Assembly (NCBI GenBank): GCA_002715375.1 | Contig: PAZA01000037.1 | Span: 5,728-47,370 of the forward strand | DNA length: 41,643 nt | Origin: Halobacteriovoraceae bacterium | GTDB lineage: Bacteria > Bdellovibrionota > Bacteriovoracia > Bacteriovoracales > Bacteriovoracaceae | Reading direction: 5' to 3' | Part shown: piece after piece, positions 33,149 to 40,855 of the stretch | Layout of the letters: each line of letters opens with the position of its first letter | How positions within the stretch are numbered: position 1 is the first letter of the stretch | Translations under genes and position numbers: made by a program | The notes under the pieces: model-generated | What the model was told of the DNA's origin: nothing | The model's input: the letters and a program-made list of their open reading frames with translations, nothing else | The model's database searches: none

Positions 33149-34111
33149 TTAAGGAGTTATAACGCCATGGCTCATAAGTAATTTGTGACCCTGGATTTTT
33201 TTTGCTTCAATGACCCATGTTGTCCAATTTTGCCTGTTCGTGGCTTTAGGCGTCCATTTTATTAAACCTGGTAAATGGTAAGCAGGAAGCGATGGAAAAA
33301 AGTGGTGGAGCACATGGAAGTTAAAATTCATAAAAACAAAATTAGAAATAAAGGGAGGGAAGATAATTTCTCTTGTATATTCATCTTGCTTCCGTGGTGG
33401 AATAGTTGGGTGGGAATCTTCTTCATTATAATACTTTCTTTCAAAATAGGTGTGTTGACTTAAAAGAAATGGGTCTGAAATGAATAGAGTAAAGAAGGTG
33501 CTTAATAAAAAGGGAATCAAAAAGTTCATTCCAAAAAAATAGCAAAGAATAATATAAGGCATAATCATAAACAGAAGACAAAACAGTTGGAGTGCCTTTT
33601 TCTTGATTGTGGGGGAAAATTGGAGCGTAAAAAAGGGGTTCCAAAAGCTTCTTACGTAAAAGCTAATAACAAAGATAGGAACCCAGTACTTCCAAGCAAA
33701 ATCAACAACCTTCCTTTGATTTTCTTTAATCATTGTTTTATTGGGACCTGAAGCTGTGGGGTCCTTATCAAAATAGCCTGTCCATCTATGGTGGAGGTTA
33801 TGAATAGTCCTCCACTGCTCAAAGGGAAGGAGTGAAAAAATTGAGGCGGTTAGTCCCACTATCGTATTCATCCAATTTTTTGAAAAAAAGTGGCCATGGC
33901 CACAATCATGAAGAATAGAGACCCAGTTAAAGACAACCGCCACACCTAAAGGAATACCTAGGATATTTAAAATATTGTGGTTTGAGAGAAGAAGGTATAG
34001 CCAGGTTATTGTTAGAAGAGAGGCCCTAACTAACCACCATAATGCGATTAGGTCGGAGTTTTTAAGTCTTTTGACTTTTTCCTTAAGTTGGAGGTAGTCA
34101 TTTTTATTCAT
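33149..34111 (-). CDS. Fatty acid desaturase (membrane di-iron), second of a pair
   Basis: A membrane-bound desaturase of about 320 residues with the three histidine boxes: HDCGHGHFF near residue 78, HNLHHRW near 115 and HVLHHFFP near 276. An additional SQHTYFE lies between them, and hydrophobic segments precede box 1 and separate boxes 2 and 3. It introduces double bonds (or hydroxyl groups) into acyl chains; position and substrate cannot be told. I start it at ATG 34111, because AAGGAAGG is five bases upstream and this gives a short overlap with the preceding gene's stop; the longer frame to 34135 would overlap more and lacks a site. No terminator is seen before the CARDB gene. Confidence 0.85.
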   Translation of the reverse strand: MNKNDYLQLKEKVKRLKNSDLIALWWLVRASLLTITWLYLLLSNHNILNILGIPLGVAVVFNWVSILHDCGHGHFFSKNWMNTIVGLTASIFSLLPFEQWRTIHNLHHRWTGYFDKDPTASGPNKTMIKENQRKVVDFAWKYWVPIFVISFYVRSFWNPFFTLQFSPTIKKKALQLFCLLFMIMPYIILCYFFGMNFLIPFLLSTFFTLFISDPFLLSQHTYFERKYYNEEDSHPTIPPRKQDEYTREIIFPPFISNFVFMNFNFHVLHHFFPSLPAYHLPGLIKWTPKATNRQNWTTWVIEAKKIQGHKLLMSHGVITP

Positions 34112-34961
34112 GAAGACCTTCCTTAAAAAGGTCATTCTTAAAATAACTTCGGTATGTATCCATAACCATTGAATTTAAAACAAGCTCTTTTTTTATATTG
34201 GGAGCAATATGTTTTTCGTGCATTACAGGAAGTTGGCTCCAATGAATACGAGGGTAGAGGTGGTGAATGGTATGGTAACCTCCATTTAAGAAAAGAAAGT
34301 TCTCAAAAGGATTGGTATAATTTTTGCTCAAGTTCATTTTAGAAGTAGGATCACAGCCTTTATGAAAGAGCAAATTTGTAAAGACGATAAAGTAATTACC
34401 AAATATCCAGGGAATGATAAGGAAAAAAAATGTTTTTGAGATACTAAAAGAAAGAGCAAAAGCAACAAAACAAAAAAGGATTGTATTTTCCACTTTCCTG
34501 ATTTTCCCGAATTGTTGATCCATCTTTTTAAAAAGATCCTGACCTTCTTTTTTAAAACGCCTTCCTGTTTTATAAGCGTATATAAAGGGTCTAAATATCT
34601 TTACACCATTGCCTTCATTTCCAGGCCAAAACCAGTCTTCCTTACTTCCTTCATAGCGATGGTGGTTTAGGTTATGGATTATAAAAGTAAAGCGTTCACT
34701 CGCCCCTCGGGTAACTGTCAATAAAAGCCCAAAAAAAGTATTGAGAAACTTGTAACCAAAGGTTGGGACGTGAATATGGTTGTGGTCAATAAGGTTTACT
34801 ATAAAGTTTATGAGGCATGAAAGCCCTATCCAAAAGATTGAGAGGGGAAGTGAAAGTTCCATAAAAAATGGGGCTATAAGAAGAAAAAGGGATAGAAAGG
34901 TTATAAAAACACTGTAAATGTCTTGCCAGTAAGGAAGAATGTTTTTTCCACTTATTTTCAT
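34104..34961 (-). CDS. Fatty acid desaturase / hydroxylase family protein, first of a pair
   Basis: A 285-residue membrane protein with desaturase-type histidine clusters: DHNHIHVPTFG near residue 58, HNLNHHRYEGSKEDW near 94, and YHTIHHLYPRIHWSQLP near 229. Hydrophobic helices near 18-50 and 160-200 fit the two hairpins of the fold. The NHH and IHHLYPR forms occur both in acyl desaturases and in beta-carotene hydroxylase-like proteins, so desaturation is not certain. It is the first gene of the pair and its stop overlaps the second desaturase start by eight bases. Upstream lies a 639-base AT-rich gap; no clear ribosome-binding site precedes the ATG. Confidence 0.82.
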   Translation of the reverse strand: MKISGKNILPYWQDIYSVFITFLSLFLLIAPFFMELSLPLSIFWIGLSCLINFIVNLIDHNHIHVPTFGYKFLNTFFGLLLTVTRGASERFTFIIHNLNHHRYEGSKEDWFWPGNEGNGVKIFRPFIYAYKTGRRFKKEGQDLFKKMDQQFGKIRKVENTILFCFVAFALSFSISKTFFFLIIPWIFGNYFIVFTNLLFHKGCDPTSKMNLSKNYTNPFENFLFLNGGYHTIHHLYPRIHWSQLPVMHEKHIAPNIKKELVLNSMVMDTYRSYFKNDLFKEGLHE

Positions 34962-35600
34962 AAGAAAACTATAGGAAATGTAGGGCCTAAAGGCTTTGGA
35001 AAAGGTGATTTTGGTAAAAATTATAAGGAGTTAAAACCAAATAAAATAGGTTTAGGCTAGATTAAGGAGTAATTAGTATAGAAACTAAGTTAAAAATGAA
35101 TGAGTATTGAAAGGTTCTCTTTTCTTTAAATGGATTTTACCTTTCTTTTCATGAATTATTGAATTTTAAGAAATCATAAATGGTATTAAAACCTTTAAGC
35201 ATGAAAATCTTTTTTTTGCCGTTTTATGTTGATGGAAAAAGAATAACAATAATAATGAAAAATTTTGCAATGTTTGAAACACAAATAAACATTAATAAAG
35301 CAGCATTAATCAAACCCAATTTCATTGATTATTAAATAAAGTTTAAAATAAATAAGATAAGGACCTTATGGTTTGTCGCTTTTTTTTATTAATAAAAAAA
35401 CGGTGTTTTTTTTATTCTAATTTTCCTTTGGTTTTTTCTTCTTGCAAAAAAAATGGATTGAACTAAAGGTTCAAAGCTTAAACTACTATTTTTATTTTAT
35501 TTTTTTAAATTAGATCAATTTAAATTGGATAATTTAAGAGTTATTCAATTTCTTAATTATATTTAATTAATAGTAGGAAATTTAATGCGAGAGACCGTTT
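34962..35600. other. AT-rich gene-free stretch with several palindromes
   Basis: These 639 bases separate divergent genes and hold no credible protein gene. Visible structure includes a perfect T7ATT/AATA7 palindrome at 35381-35400 followed by CGGTG and a second T8ATT arm to 35416, so two alternative hairpins share the central arm. There is also a TTGAAC/GTTCAA inverted repeat at 35458-35474 and a CAATTTAAATTG palindrome at 35516-35527, about 75 bases before the next start. These may be regulatory sites or terminators; none is a known motif to me. Confidence 0.6.
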
Positions 35601-35807
35601 ATGAAAAAAAGAAAAATAAATGAAAAACTGAAGGGAAATGATTCAGACCCAGTTAGGAAGGGGAATGAAGGAAGAACTAAAAAAACATATAATTTGAAAC
35701 CAAGTTTTATGGAAACAGTCACAATTTTTATTTTTTTTGTTAGCCTAGTTTTTGTTATTTATTTCGAGTTAGACCTATTTAATGGATATAATCATTTTAT
35801 AAGATAA
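35601..35807 (+). CDS. Small single-pass membrane protein, hypothetical
   Basis: A 68-residue frame with a strongly basic, Lys/Arg/Asn-rich N-terminal 35 residues (MKKRKINEKLKGND at the start), one hydrophobic segment near 40-57 (TVTIFIFFVSLVFVIYF), and a short aromatic tail. The charge bias predicts the N-terminus inside the cytoplasm. The ribosome-binding site is poor (GAGAG). It is not part of any operon, being flanked by AT-rich gaps of 639 and 226 bases. I do not recognise a family. It could be a chance frame in AT-rich DNA, although the amphipathic layout is protein-like. Confidence 0.42.
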   Translation: MKKRKINEKLKGNDSDPVRKGNEGRTKKTYNLKPSFMETVTIFIFFVSLVFVIYFELDLFNGYNHFIR

Positions 35808-36033
35808 TTTAGAAATCGATCTTTTATTGGAGGATTTATAATTTCAAAAAAAGCATTTAAAACTTAAGCTTTCAAAAAAAATAAAAATAATTGTCTTTGT
35901 CATCATAAAGAAATAGTGAATTATTTATTTATGGCCCACCATATTTTTAATAATTAACGCTATTAATACTTTAATGTTTTGATCTAAAAAACGATATAGA
36001 TCCTATCATTATTAATAGTCGCTCATTTGCAGT

Positions 36034-38760
36034 ATGAATATATACATCATAATATTTTGTTTACTATACTCCTTTACAACATTCTCAAAGAATACTGTGT
36101 TAAAAATCGAACGGGGAAAGGGCTTTTACGATCTAGGTCCTTATTTGGACCTATTTGAAGATAAGTCATCTAAATTAAGCATTAAGGAAATAGCCTCGAA
36201 AAAATGGTCTTCAAGTTTTGAAAGAAGCAAGGTGAAAGCCCCTAATTTCGGAGGATCTCCCTCTGCCTTTTGGGCCAGATTAACTATAGAAAATAATATC
36301 GACTTTAACAAAGATTGGTTTATTTCTTTTAATTTTTATACACAAGATCATATTACACTGTTTAAAAGAATTAATAATGTGTGGGTTTCTGTTAGGACCG
36401 GAGATAGGTATCCATTCTCTACAAGGGAGATTAAAGCAAGACCTTTTGTGTTTAAGGTTTCACCAAAAAAATATTCTGTTTACTATTTAAAGATTCAAGG
36501 AAGTGATAATCAATTTAGCTTGTACTTGGCCGATGCGGAAAATTTTTCGAAGAATGAAGCCAAAGCCAATTATTCCTACGGACTCCTCTTTGGTTTAACT
36601 CTTTCGATGGTTCTTTATAATTTTTTTATTTTTATTTCAACGAAGAGCATTTCTTATCTTTATTACGTTTTCTACGCTATATTTTTTGGTCTTTTTATAT
36701 CCGGGTTGGAGGGGTTTAATCAGCGTTTTTTATTCCATGAAAATCCCTGGTTTAGTAATAATGGCCAAGCCTTTTGGATGGGCATGACACAAACTTTCGG
36801 GGCCCTTTTTACAATCTCTTATTTAAAGCTTGATAAAAGTATGAAACCTTTTTTTCTACTTTTGGTAATTTCTTTTTTTATAGCTTTAGGAATTTCTATT
36901 TCTTCATTTATCTTTCCTTTTTCTTATAATTTAAAAGCTTTTTTACTTAATGGTATATTTTTCAGTTTTATCGCCTTGTCTTCAACAATCTATAGAATTA
37001 GAAAAGGATATCGTCCGGCTTCTTATTATTTAATCTCAATGGGTTTTTCTTTACTTGGAGGAGGACTTACGGCACTCATGCCGCTTGGAATTGTTCCTAG
37101 TAATTTTTTCTTTAGAAATGCATTTACTATAGGAAGTGCAATTCAATTTATCCTTCTATCAATGGGGCTGGCCGACAGATTTAATTTAATACAGGAAGAG
37201 GCGCTTAAAAATGAACAAAAAGCAAAAAAATTACAGGAAAATTATGCAAAGGATTTGGAGGTTGAGGTAAAAAAGCAAACTGAAAAAGCAGTTTCTGAAA
37301 AAGAAAAGGCAGAAAAATCTGAAAAGGAGATATCTGGTCTTCTTCATAATATGAGACAATCCGTTTTTGCTATAGATAAAAGTGGTATTATTATTCCTCC
37401 TGTATCTGAATTTAGTAAAAAAATTTTTGATAAAGATATTCAAGGAATGAGTATTTATGAAACCCTTTTTAAAGATTTGGAGAAAAATGGTGAACTTTAT
37501 AATAAGATAATGTTTGTTATAGAAGTTTGTATAGGGGCGAATATCCTCCAGTTTGAAACGTCTTCCGATGTTTTGCCACGAAAAATAAAGCTTAAAAATA
37601 AAGAGGGTGAAGAAAGGTCTATCAATATAAGTTATTCAACTATTTTAGATGAATCAGATACAATTTTGAAGCTTATGCTTGTTATTGAAGATGTAACCGA
37701 ATTGGAAATTTTAGAAAAAGAAGTTATTGAGTCTCAGGAGGCATCGGCTTTAAAAGTCCAGAGAATGCAAGAAATTGTTTCTAATAATAAAAAAGAGATA
37801 AAAGTTTTTATAAGAGAGCTGACCTTAAATTTAGAAAATGCAAGAAGATCTTTGGATAATTTAAACATTTCAGAACTCTTTAGGGCCGCCCATACGATAA
37901 AAGGAAACGCTAGGATATACAACCTATCCAAACTGTCTGAAGAAGTTCACTTTATTGAATCTGATTTGGTCAAATTAATTGAAAATGAGTCAAATTCCCC
38001 AAAAGAAGAAATTATAGAAATTTTTGAGAAATTAAAAATGAAGGCCGGTAATTATATTGATCTATCGAAAGAAATTTTTGGTCATGATGTTGATGAAACA
38101 GCAGTGGTTCAAGGGGAAGATTTTGTTGAGATTGAGAAGAGTGTTTTCTTTTCAACTTTGGAAAAAATTAAAGATGACCTTAAATTAAAAGGAATGAATG
38201 AGACTCTTGAAAAATTAAAAAAAATAGAACACGATGAATTGAAAAAGTCTCTTTTTGGGCTTCATAAAGTTATTAATAAAATTAGTTTTTCTTTAGATAA
38301 GGATTTGACGATAGATATTTTGGGTGATGAAATCTACTGTGATAAAAAACTAACTTCAATTATTAAAGACATTCTGATTCACATTATACAAAATTCAGCT
38401 GATCATGGAATAAAAGAAAAGGGTAAAATTAAGATTGTAATAAAAAATAAAGAAAAATCGTATGAACTAACAGTATCAGATAATGGTCAGGGAATAGATG
38501 ATAAGGAGATATATAAAAAGGCACTTCAAAAAGGCCTTATAAAAGGAGAAGAAACAGAAGAGTATACAAAAGAAGATTGCCTGAACCTTATTTTTTTACC
38601 GGGTTTTAGTACAAAAAACATCGCTACTGAATACTCCGGACGTGGTGTGGGTATGGATGTTGTTAAAACAAATATGAAAAATCTTGGCGGAGATGTCTCA
38701 GTTGACTCCGAGCTAGGAAAAGGAACTTCGTTTAAGCTTACTATTCCAAAATTGTTTTAG
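36034..38760 (+). CDS. 7TM-receptor (7TMR-DISM) fused to PAS-Hpt-CheA-type ATPase kinase
   Basis: A 908-residue sensory protein. A signal peptide (1-18) is followed by a periplasmic 7TMR-DISMED2-like beta domain (about 25-170, with FWARLTIEN and YYLKIQGSDNQFSLYL). Seven transmembrane helices (about 178-385) end in SMGLADRFNLI, a 7TMR-DISM signature. A coiled coil (390-430) leads to a PAS-like region (about 435-565). The Hpt domain has FRAAHTIKGNARIYN with His620. The C-terminal CheA-type ATPase has ILIHIIQNSADHGI, VSDNGQGID, LPGFSTKN and YSGRGVGMDVV. There is no HisKA, receiver or CheW-like domain. It shares its Hpt-ATPase half with the protein at 26940-28856. The ribosome-binding site is weak. 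Confidence 0.85.
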   Translation: MNIYIIIFCLLYSFTTFSKNTVLKIERGKGFYDLGPYLDLFEDKSSKLSIKEIASKKWSSSFERSKVKAPNFGGSPSAFWARLTIENNIDFNKDWFISFNFYTQDHITLFKRINNVWVSVRTGDRYPFSTREIKARPFVFKVSPKKYSVYYLKIQGSDNQFSLYLADAENFSKNEAKANYSYGLLFGLTLSMVLYNFFIFISTKSISYLYYVFYAIFFGLFISGLEGFNQRFLFHENPWFSNNGQAFWMGMTQTFGALFTISYLKLDKSMKPFFLLLVISFFIALGISISSFIFPFSYNLKAFLLNGIFFSFIALSSTIYRIRKGYRPASYYLISMGFSLLGGGLTALMPLGIVPSNFFFRNAFTIGSAIQFILLSMGLADRFNLIQEEALKNEQKAKKLQENYAKDLEVEVKKQTEKAVSEKEKAEKSEKEISGLLHNMRQSVFAIDKSGIIIPPVSEFSKKIFDKDIQGMSIYETLFKDLEKNGELYNKIMFVIEVCIGANILQFETSSDVLPRKIKLKNKEGEERSINISYSTILDESDTILKLMLVIEDVTELEILEKEVIESQEASALKVQRMQEIVSNNKKEIKVFIRELTLNLENARRSLDNLNISELFRAAHTIKGNARIYNLSKLSEEVHFIESDLVKLIENESNSPKEEIIEIFEKLKMKAGNYIDLSKEIFGHDVDETAVVQGEDFVEIEKSVFFSTLEKIKDDLKLKGMNETLEKLKKIEHDELKKSLFGLHKVINKISFSLDKDLTIDILGDEIYCDKKLTSIIKDILIHIIQNSADHGIKEKGKIKIVIKNKEKSYELTVSDNGQGIDDKEIYKKALQKGLIKGEETEEYTKEDCLNLIFLPGFSTKNIATEYSGRGVGMDVVKTNMKNLGGDVSVDSELGKGTSFKLTIPKLF

Positions 38761-38795
38761 TTATAATGACCTTTAATAAAAAGAACCTTAGGAAT

Positions 38796-38888
38796 ATGAA
38801 AAAATTAATTATTATTTTTCTTCTTTCCTTTACCTTTTGGTTATTGTCAAAGGACAATAGCCAAAAAGGGGTCTTTATTGAAAAGTGA
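38796..38888 (+). CDS. Possible 30-residue hydrophobic peptide
   Basis: Just after the 7TM kinase gene lies a short frame, MKKLIIIFLLSFTFWLLSKD followed by NSQKGVFIEK, preceded by TTAGGA. An in-frame ATG at 38766 would give 40 residues. It looks like a signal peptide or tiny membrane protein, but it also contains a 14-bp hairpin, so the sequence may instead be an RNA structure. Low confidence. Confidence 0.25.
   Translation: MKKLIIIFLLSFTFWLLSKDNSQKGVFIEK
38835..38866. terminator. Long hairpin between convergent genes
   Basis: TTTTGGTTATTGTC (38835-38848) pairs with GACAATAGCCAAAA (38853-38866) with one G-U pair and a 4-base AAAG loop. It lies between the convergent kinase and deacetylase genes, where a bidirectional terminator would be expected, but no long T tract follows on either strand. 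Confidence 0.5.
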
Positions 38889-38931
38889 ATTTGATAAATG
38901 ACCCTTGTTATTTTTTAAGTTTTTTAATTTA

Positions 38932-39834
38932 TTAAAATTTGAACACTTCTTTTGCAACAATATAGGTATTAATATGGGCTTTGACTGTGCTTGAAATTGG
39001 TTTTGAGTAACCTCCTCCCAAAACCAAGGCCAGGGGAATATTTTTATCTTTTGAGAAAGAAAAGACAATCCTATCCCTTTCCATGACTCCATTCATGGTT
39101 AAAGAGAGATTACCCAAAGAGTCTTCCTTTAAAACATCAACTCCAGCTTGGTAGAGTATTAAGTCAAAACTTTTGTCTTTTAAAGAATTTAAACCTTTGC
39201 TTAGGCAATCTAAGTAATCCTCATCATTCGTATTTTCTTCCAAGGAAATACTATAAGGCGTTTGAACTTTTCTAAAGGGGTAGTTTTTTCGAGAGTGAAG
39301 GCAAAAAATAGTCACTGAAGGGTTGTTTTTAAGTAAACTGGCATTTCCATTACCTTGATGAACATCAAGGTCGATAATAAGGATATTTTTAACTATATTG
39401 CTTTGAAGGAGCTTTAAACAACAAATGGCGAAATCGTTAAAGGCGCAAAACCCTTCCCCTTCGTCAAATCCTGCGTGGTGAGTTCCTCCTGCTAACAGCC
39501 CAGAGAATCCCACTTTAAGTGAGCTTGAGCATGCTTGGAAACAACCACCTACGCTAGCAAGAACTCTCTCAACATATTGAGGACTCCAGGTTATCCCTAT
39601 TTTTTTAAGCTTTTTTGGTTCGAGGGTTCCTTTTATAAAGCCGTCAACGTATTGGGGGTCATGGGCCAGATAGAGGTCCTTTTTAGAAATTTTATTAGCA
39701 GGTTTAAGCTGTTCAGTAAGTAAAATATTATTAGAAATAAGTCCTTGTCTTATGAGAGAGTATTTTTCTGCTGGAAACCTGTGCCCTTCTGGAAGGGGAA
39801 AGATATAGTGATCAGAATAAAATATTTCTATCAT
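38932..39834 (-). CDS. Histone deacetylase family protein (arginase-deacetylase fold)
   Basis: A 300-residue zinc-dependent deacetylase of the HDAC/AcuC/acetylpolyamine-amidohydrolase superfamily. Key motifs are GLLAGGTHHAGFDEGEGFCAFN near 110-131 (catalytic His-His pair), IIDLDVHQGNGNAS near 152 with Asp and His zinc ligands, YQAGVDVLKEDSLGNLSLT near 224 with the third ligand, and VLGGGYSKPIS near 272. The compact size and GEGFCAFND form resemble class IV (HDAC11-like) bacterial members. The substrate could be an acetylated protein lysine, polyamine or acyl-lysine; nothing in the sequence decides. AAGG precedes the ATG. The unrecognised gene upstream on the same strand ends 51 bases before it. 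Confidence 0.88.
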   Translation of the reverse strand: MIEIFYSDHYIFPLPEGHRFPAEKYSLIRQGLISNNILLTEQLKPANKISKKDLYLAHDPQYVDGFIKGTLEPKKLKKIGITWSPQYVERVLASVGGCFQACSSSLKVGFSGLLAGGTHHAGFDEGEGFCAFNDFAICCLKLLQSNIVKNILIIDLDVHQGNGNASLLKNNPSVTIFCLHSRKNYPFRKVQTPYSISLEENTNDEDYLDCLSKGLNSLKDKSFDLILYQAGVDVLKEDSLGNLSLTMNGVMERDRIVFSFSKDKNIPLALVLGGGYSKPISSTVKAHINTYIVAKEVFKF

Positions 39835-39885
39835 TGTAGGCCTTAGTCATTCTAGAGAAAGTCAAATTGCTTAATTTGATAACTA

Positions 39886-40665
39886 CTATTCTTTTAAAAG
39901 CTTTTGGGCTTCTTCAATATTTTCAATTATAACATTTGGTAGGTTGACTGAGTGATACTTAACTTGATCGTCTAAGCGAGGTATAATGGATCTTGAAATA
40001 AGTTGACCCAGTATTTCTTCCCCTTCCTTACTATTGAAGGAGATATAATTCCAAATCCTTGCCCAAAACGTCGGGTCCTTTCTAAGGACTTTGGCCATGC
40101 TGTTCTTATCTGAAATTAGGTCAAAAATCTCAAAGAAAAAGGCTATTTCACCCTTTTCAATAATTATTTTGACGGCTTCTATAAAAAAGACATTACCATT
40201 GTCATTTATGAAGTTACTTTGAGCAAATATAGAGGCTTGTTGAATACTTTTCTCCTCGATGTAGGATGTGATTGCAGGGTTTAAGACGCCATCCAAAGCT
40301 GGTGGAATTAAAATTTTGGCATGTTCATTATTTTCCTGAATTCTAAAGAACTCTAAAACTAATTTCCTTTCCCAGGTTTTTCCATAAAAGAGCAATACAT
40401 TTGGTGATGTATCCTGAGTATCGCCAAACAGCATACTATCTTGAGAAATATTAAAGTTGTTAATGAAAGACTTTTTATTAACCAGAGGTTTATTATTTAT
40501 AAAATCGATTTCTCCAAAAACGGAAGAAATAAGTTCGTCACCTAAGTCTTCAATGGCCATAATAATTTTTAAAGGGCCGAGTGAATCCAAAAGACTCGAA
40601 AAGCTTTTAAAGTCATCTTTTTTGATAGAGGAAAGTAATTTTTCAGATAGGTCTTGATCAACCAT
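39886..40665 (-). CDS. Hypothetical protein, mostly helical, no recognised family
   Basis: A 259-residue soluble protein with no signal peptide or membrane helix and no motif I recognise. The composition is rich in Ile, Phe, Ser, Asn and acidic residues. The pattern suggests repeated amphipathic helices (for example SEKLLSSIKKDDFKSFSSLL and EAVKIIIEKGEIAFFFEIF), reminiscent of helical-repeat scaffolds, but I cannot assign one. The ATG is preceded by AGGA at good distance. It is upstream of the deacetylase gene on the same strand, 51 bases away, so they may be co-transcribed, and it is divergent from the cupin gene. Confidence 0.7.
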   Translation of the reverse strand: MVDQDLSEKLLSSIKKDDFKSFSSLLDSLGPLKIIMAIEDLGDELISSVFGEIDFINNKPLVNKKSFINNFNISQDSMLFGDTQDTSPNVLLFYGKTWERKLVLEFFRIQENNEHAKILIPPALDGVLNPAITSYIEEKSIQQASIFAQSNFINDNGNVFFIEAVKIIIEKGEIAFFFEIFDLISDKNSMAKVLRKDPTFWARIWNYISFNSKEGEEILGQLISRSIIPRLDDQVKYHSVNLPNVIIENIEEAQKLLKE

Positions 40666-40855
40666 TTTTAGGTCCTGGAACTTTTTAAAGCAAAGAGAAT
40701 CTCTTTCTTTTTATATAATAAATAAGGAAAAAGTTCCACTCAAACTCCTCTGATTAAGATGAAAAAATGTAATGCTTGTGAAAAGGAATAACCTTTGAGG
40801 TAGACTGTTTGAAATAATGTAAGGAAAATAAAAAAATTACTTCAGGAGATATAAA

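Noticed and set aside
33275-33463. Plus-strand frame of 62 codons
   Set aside because: It is antisense to the histidine-box region of the desaturase.
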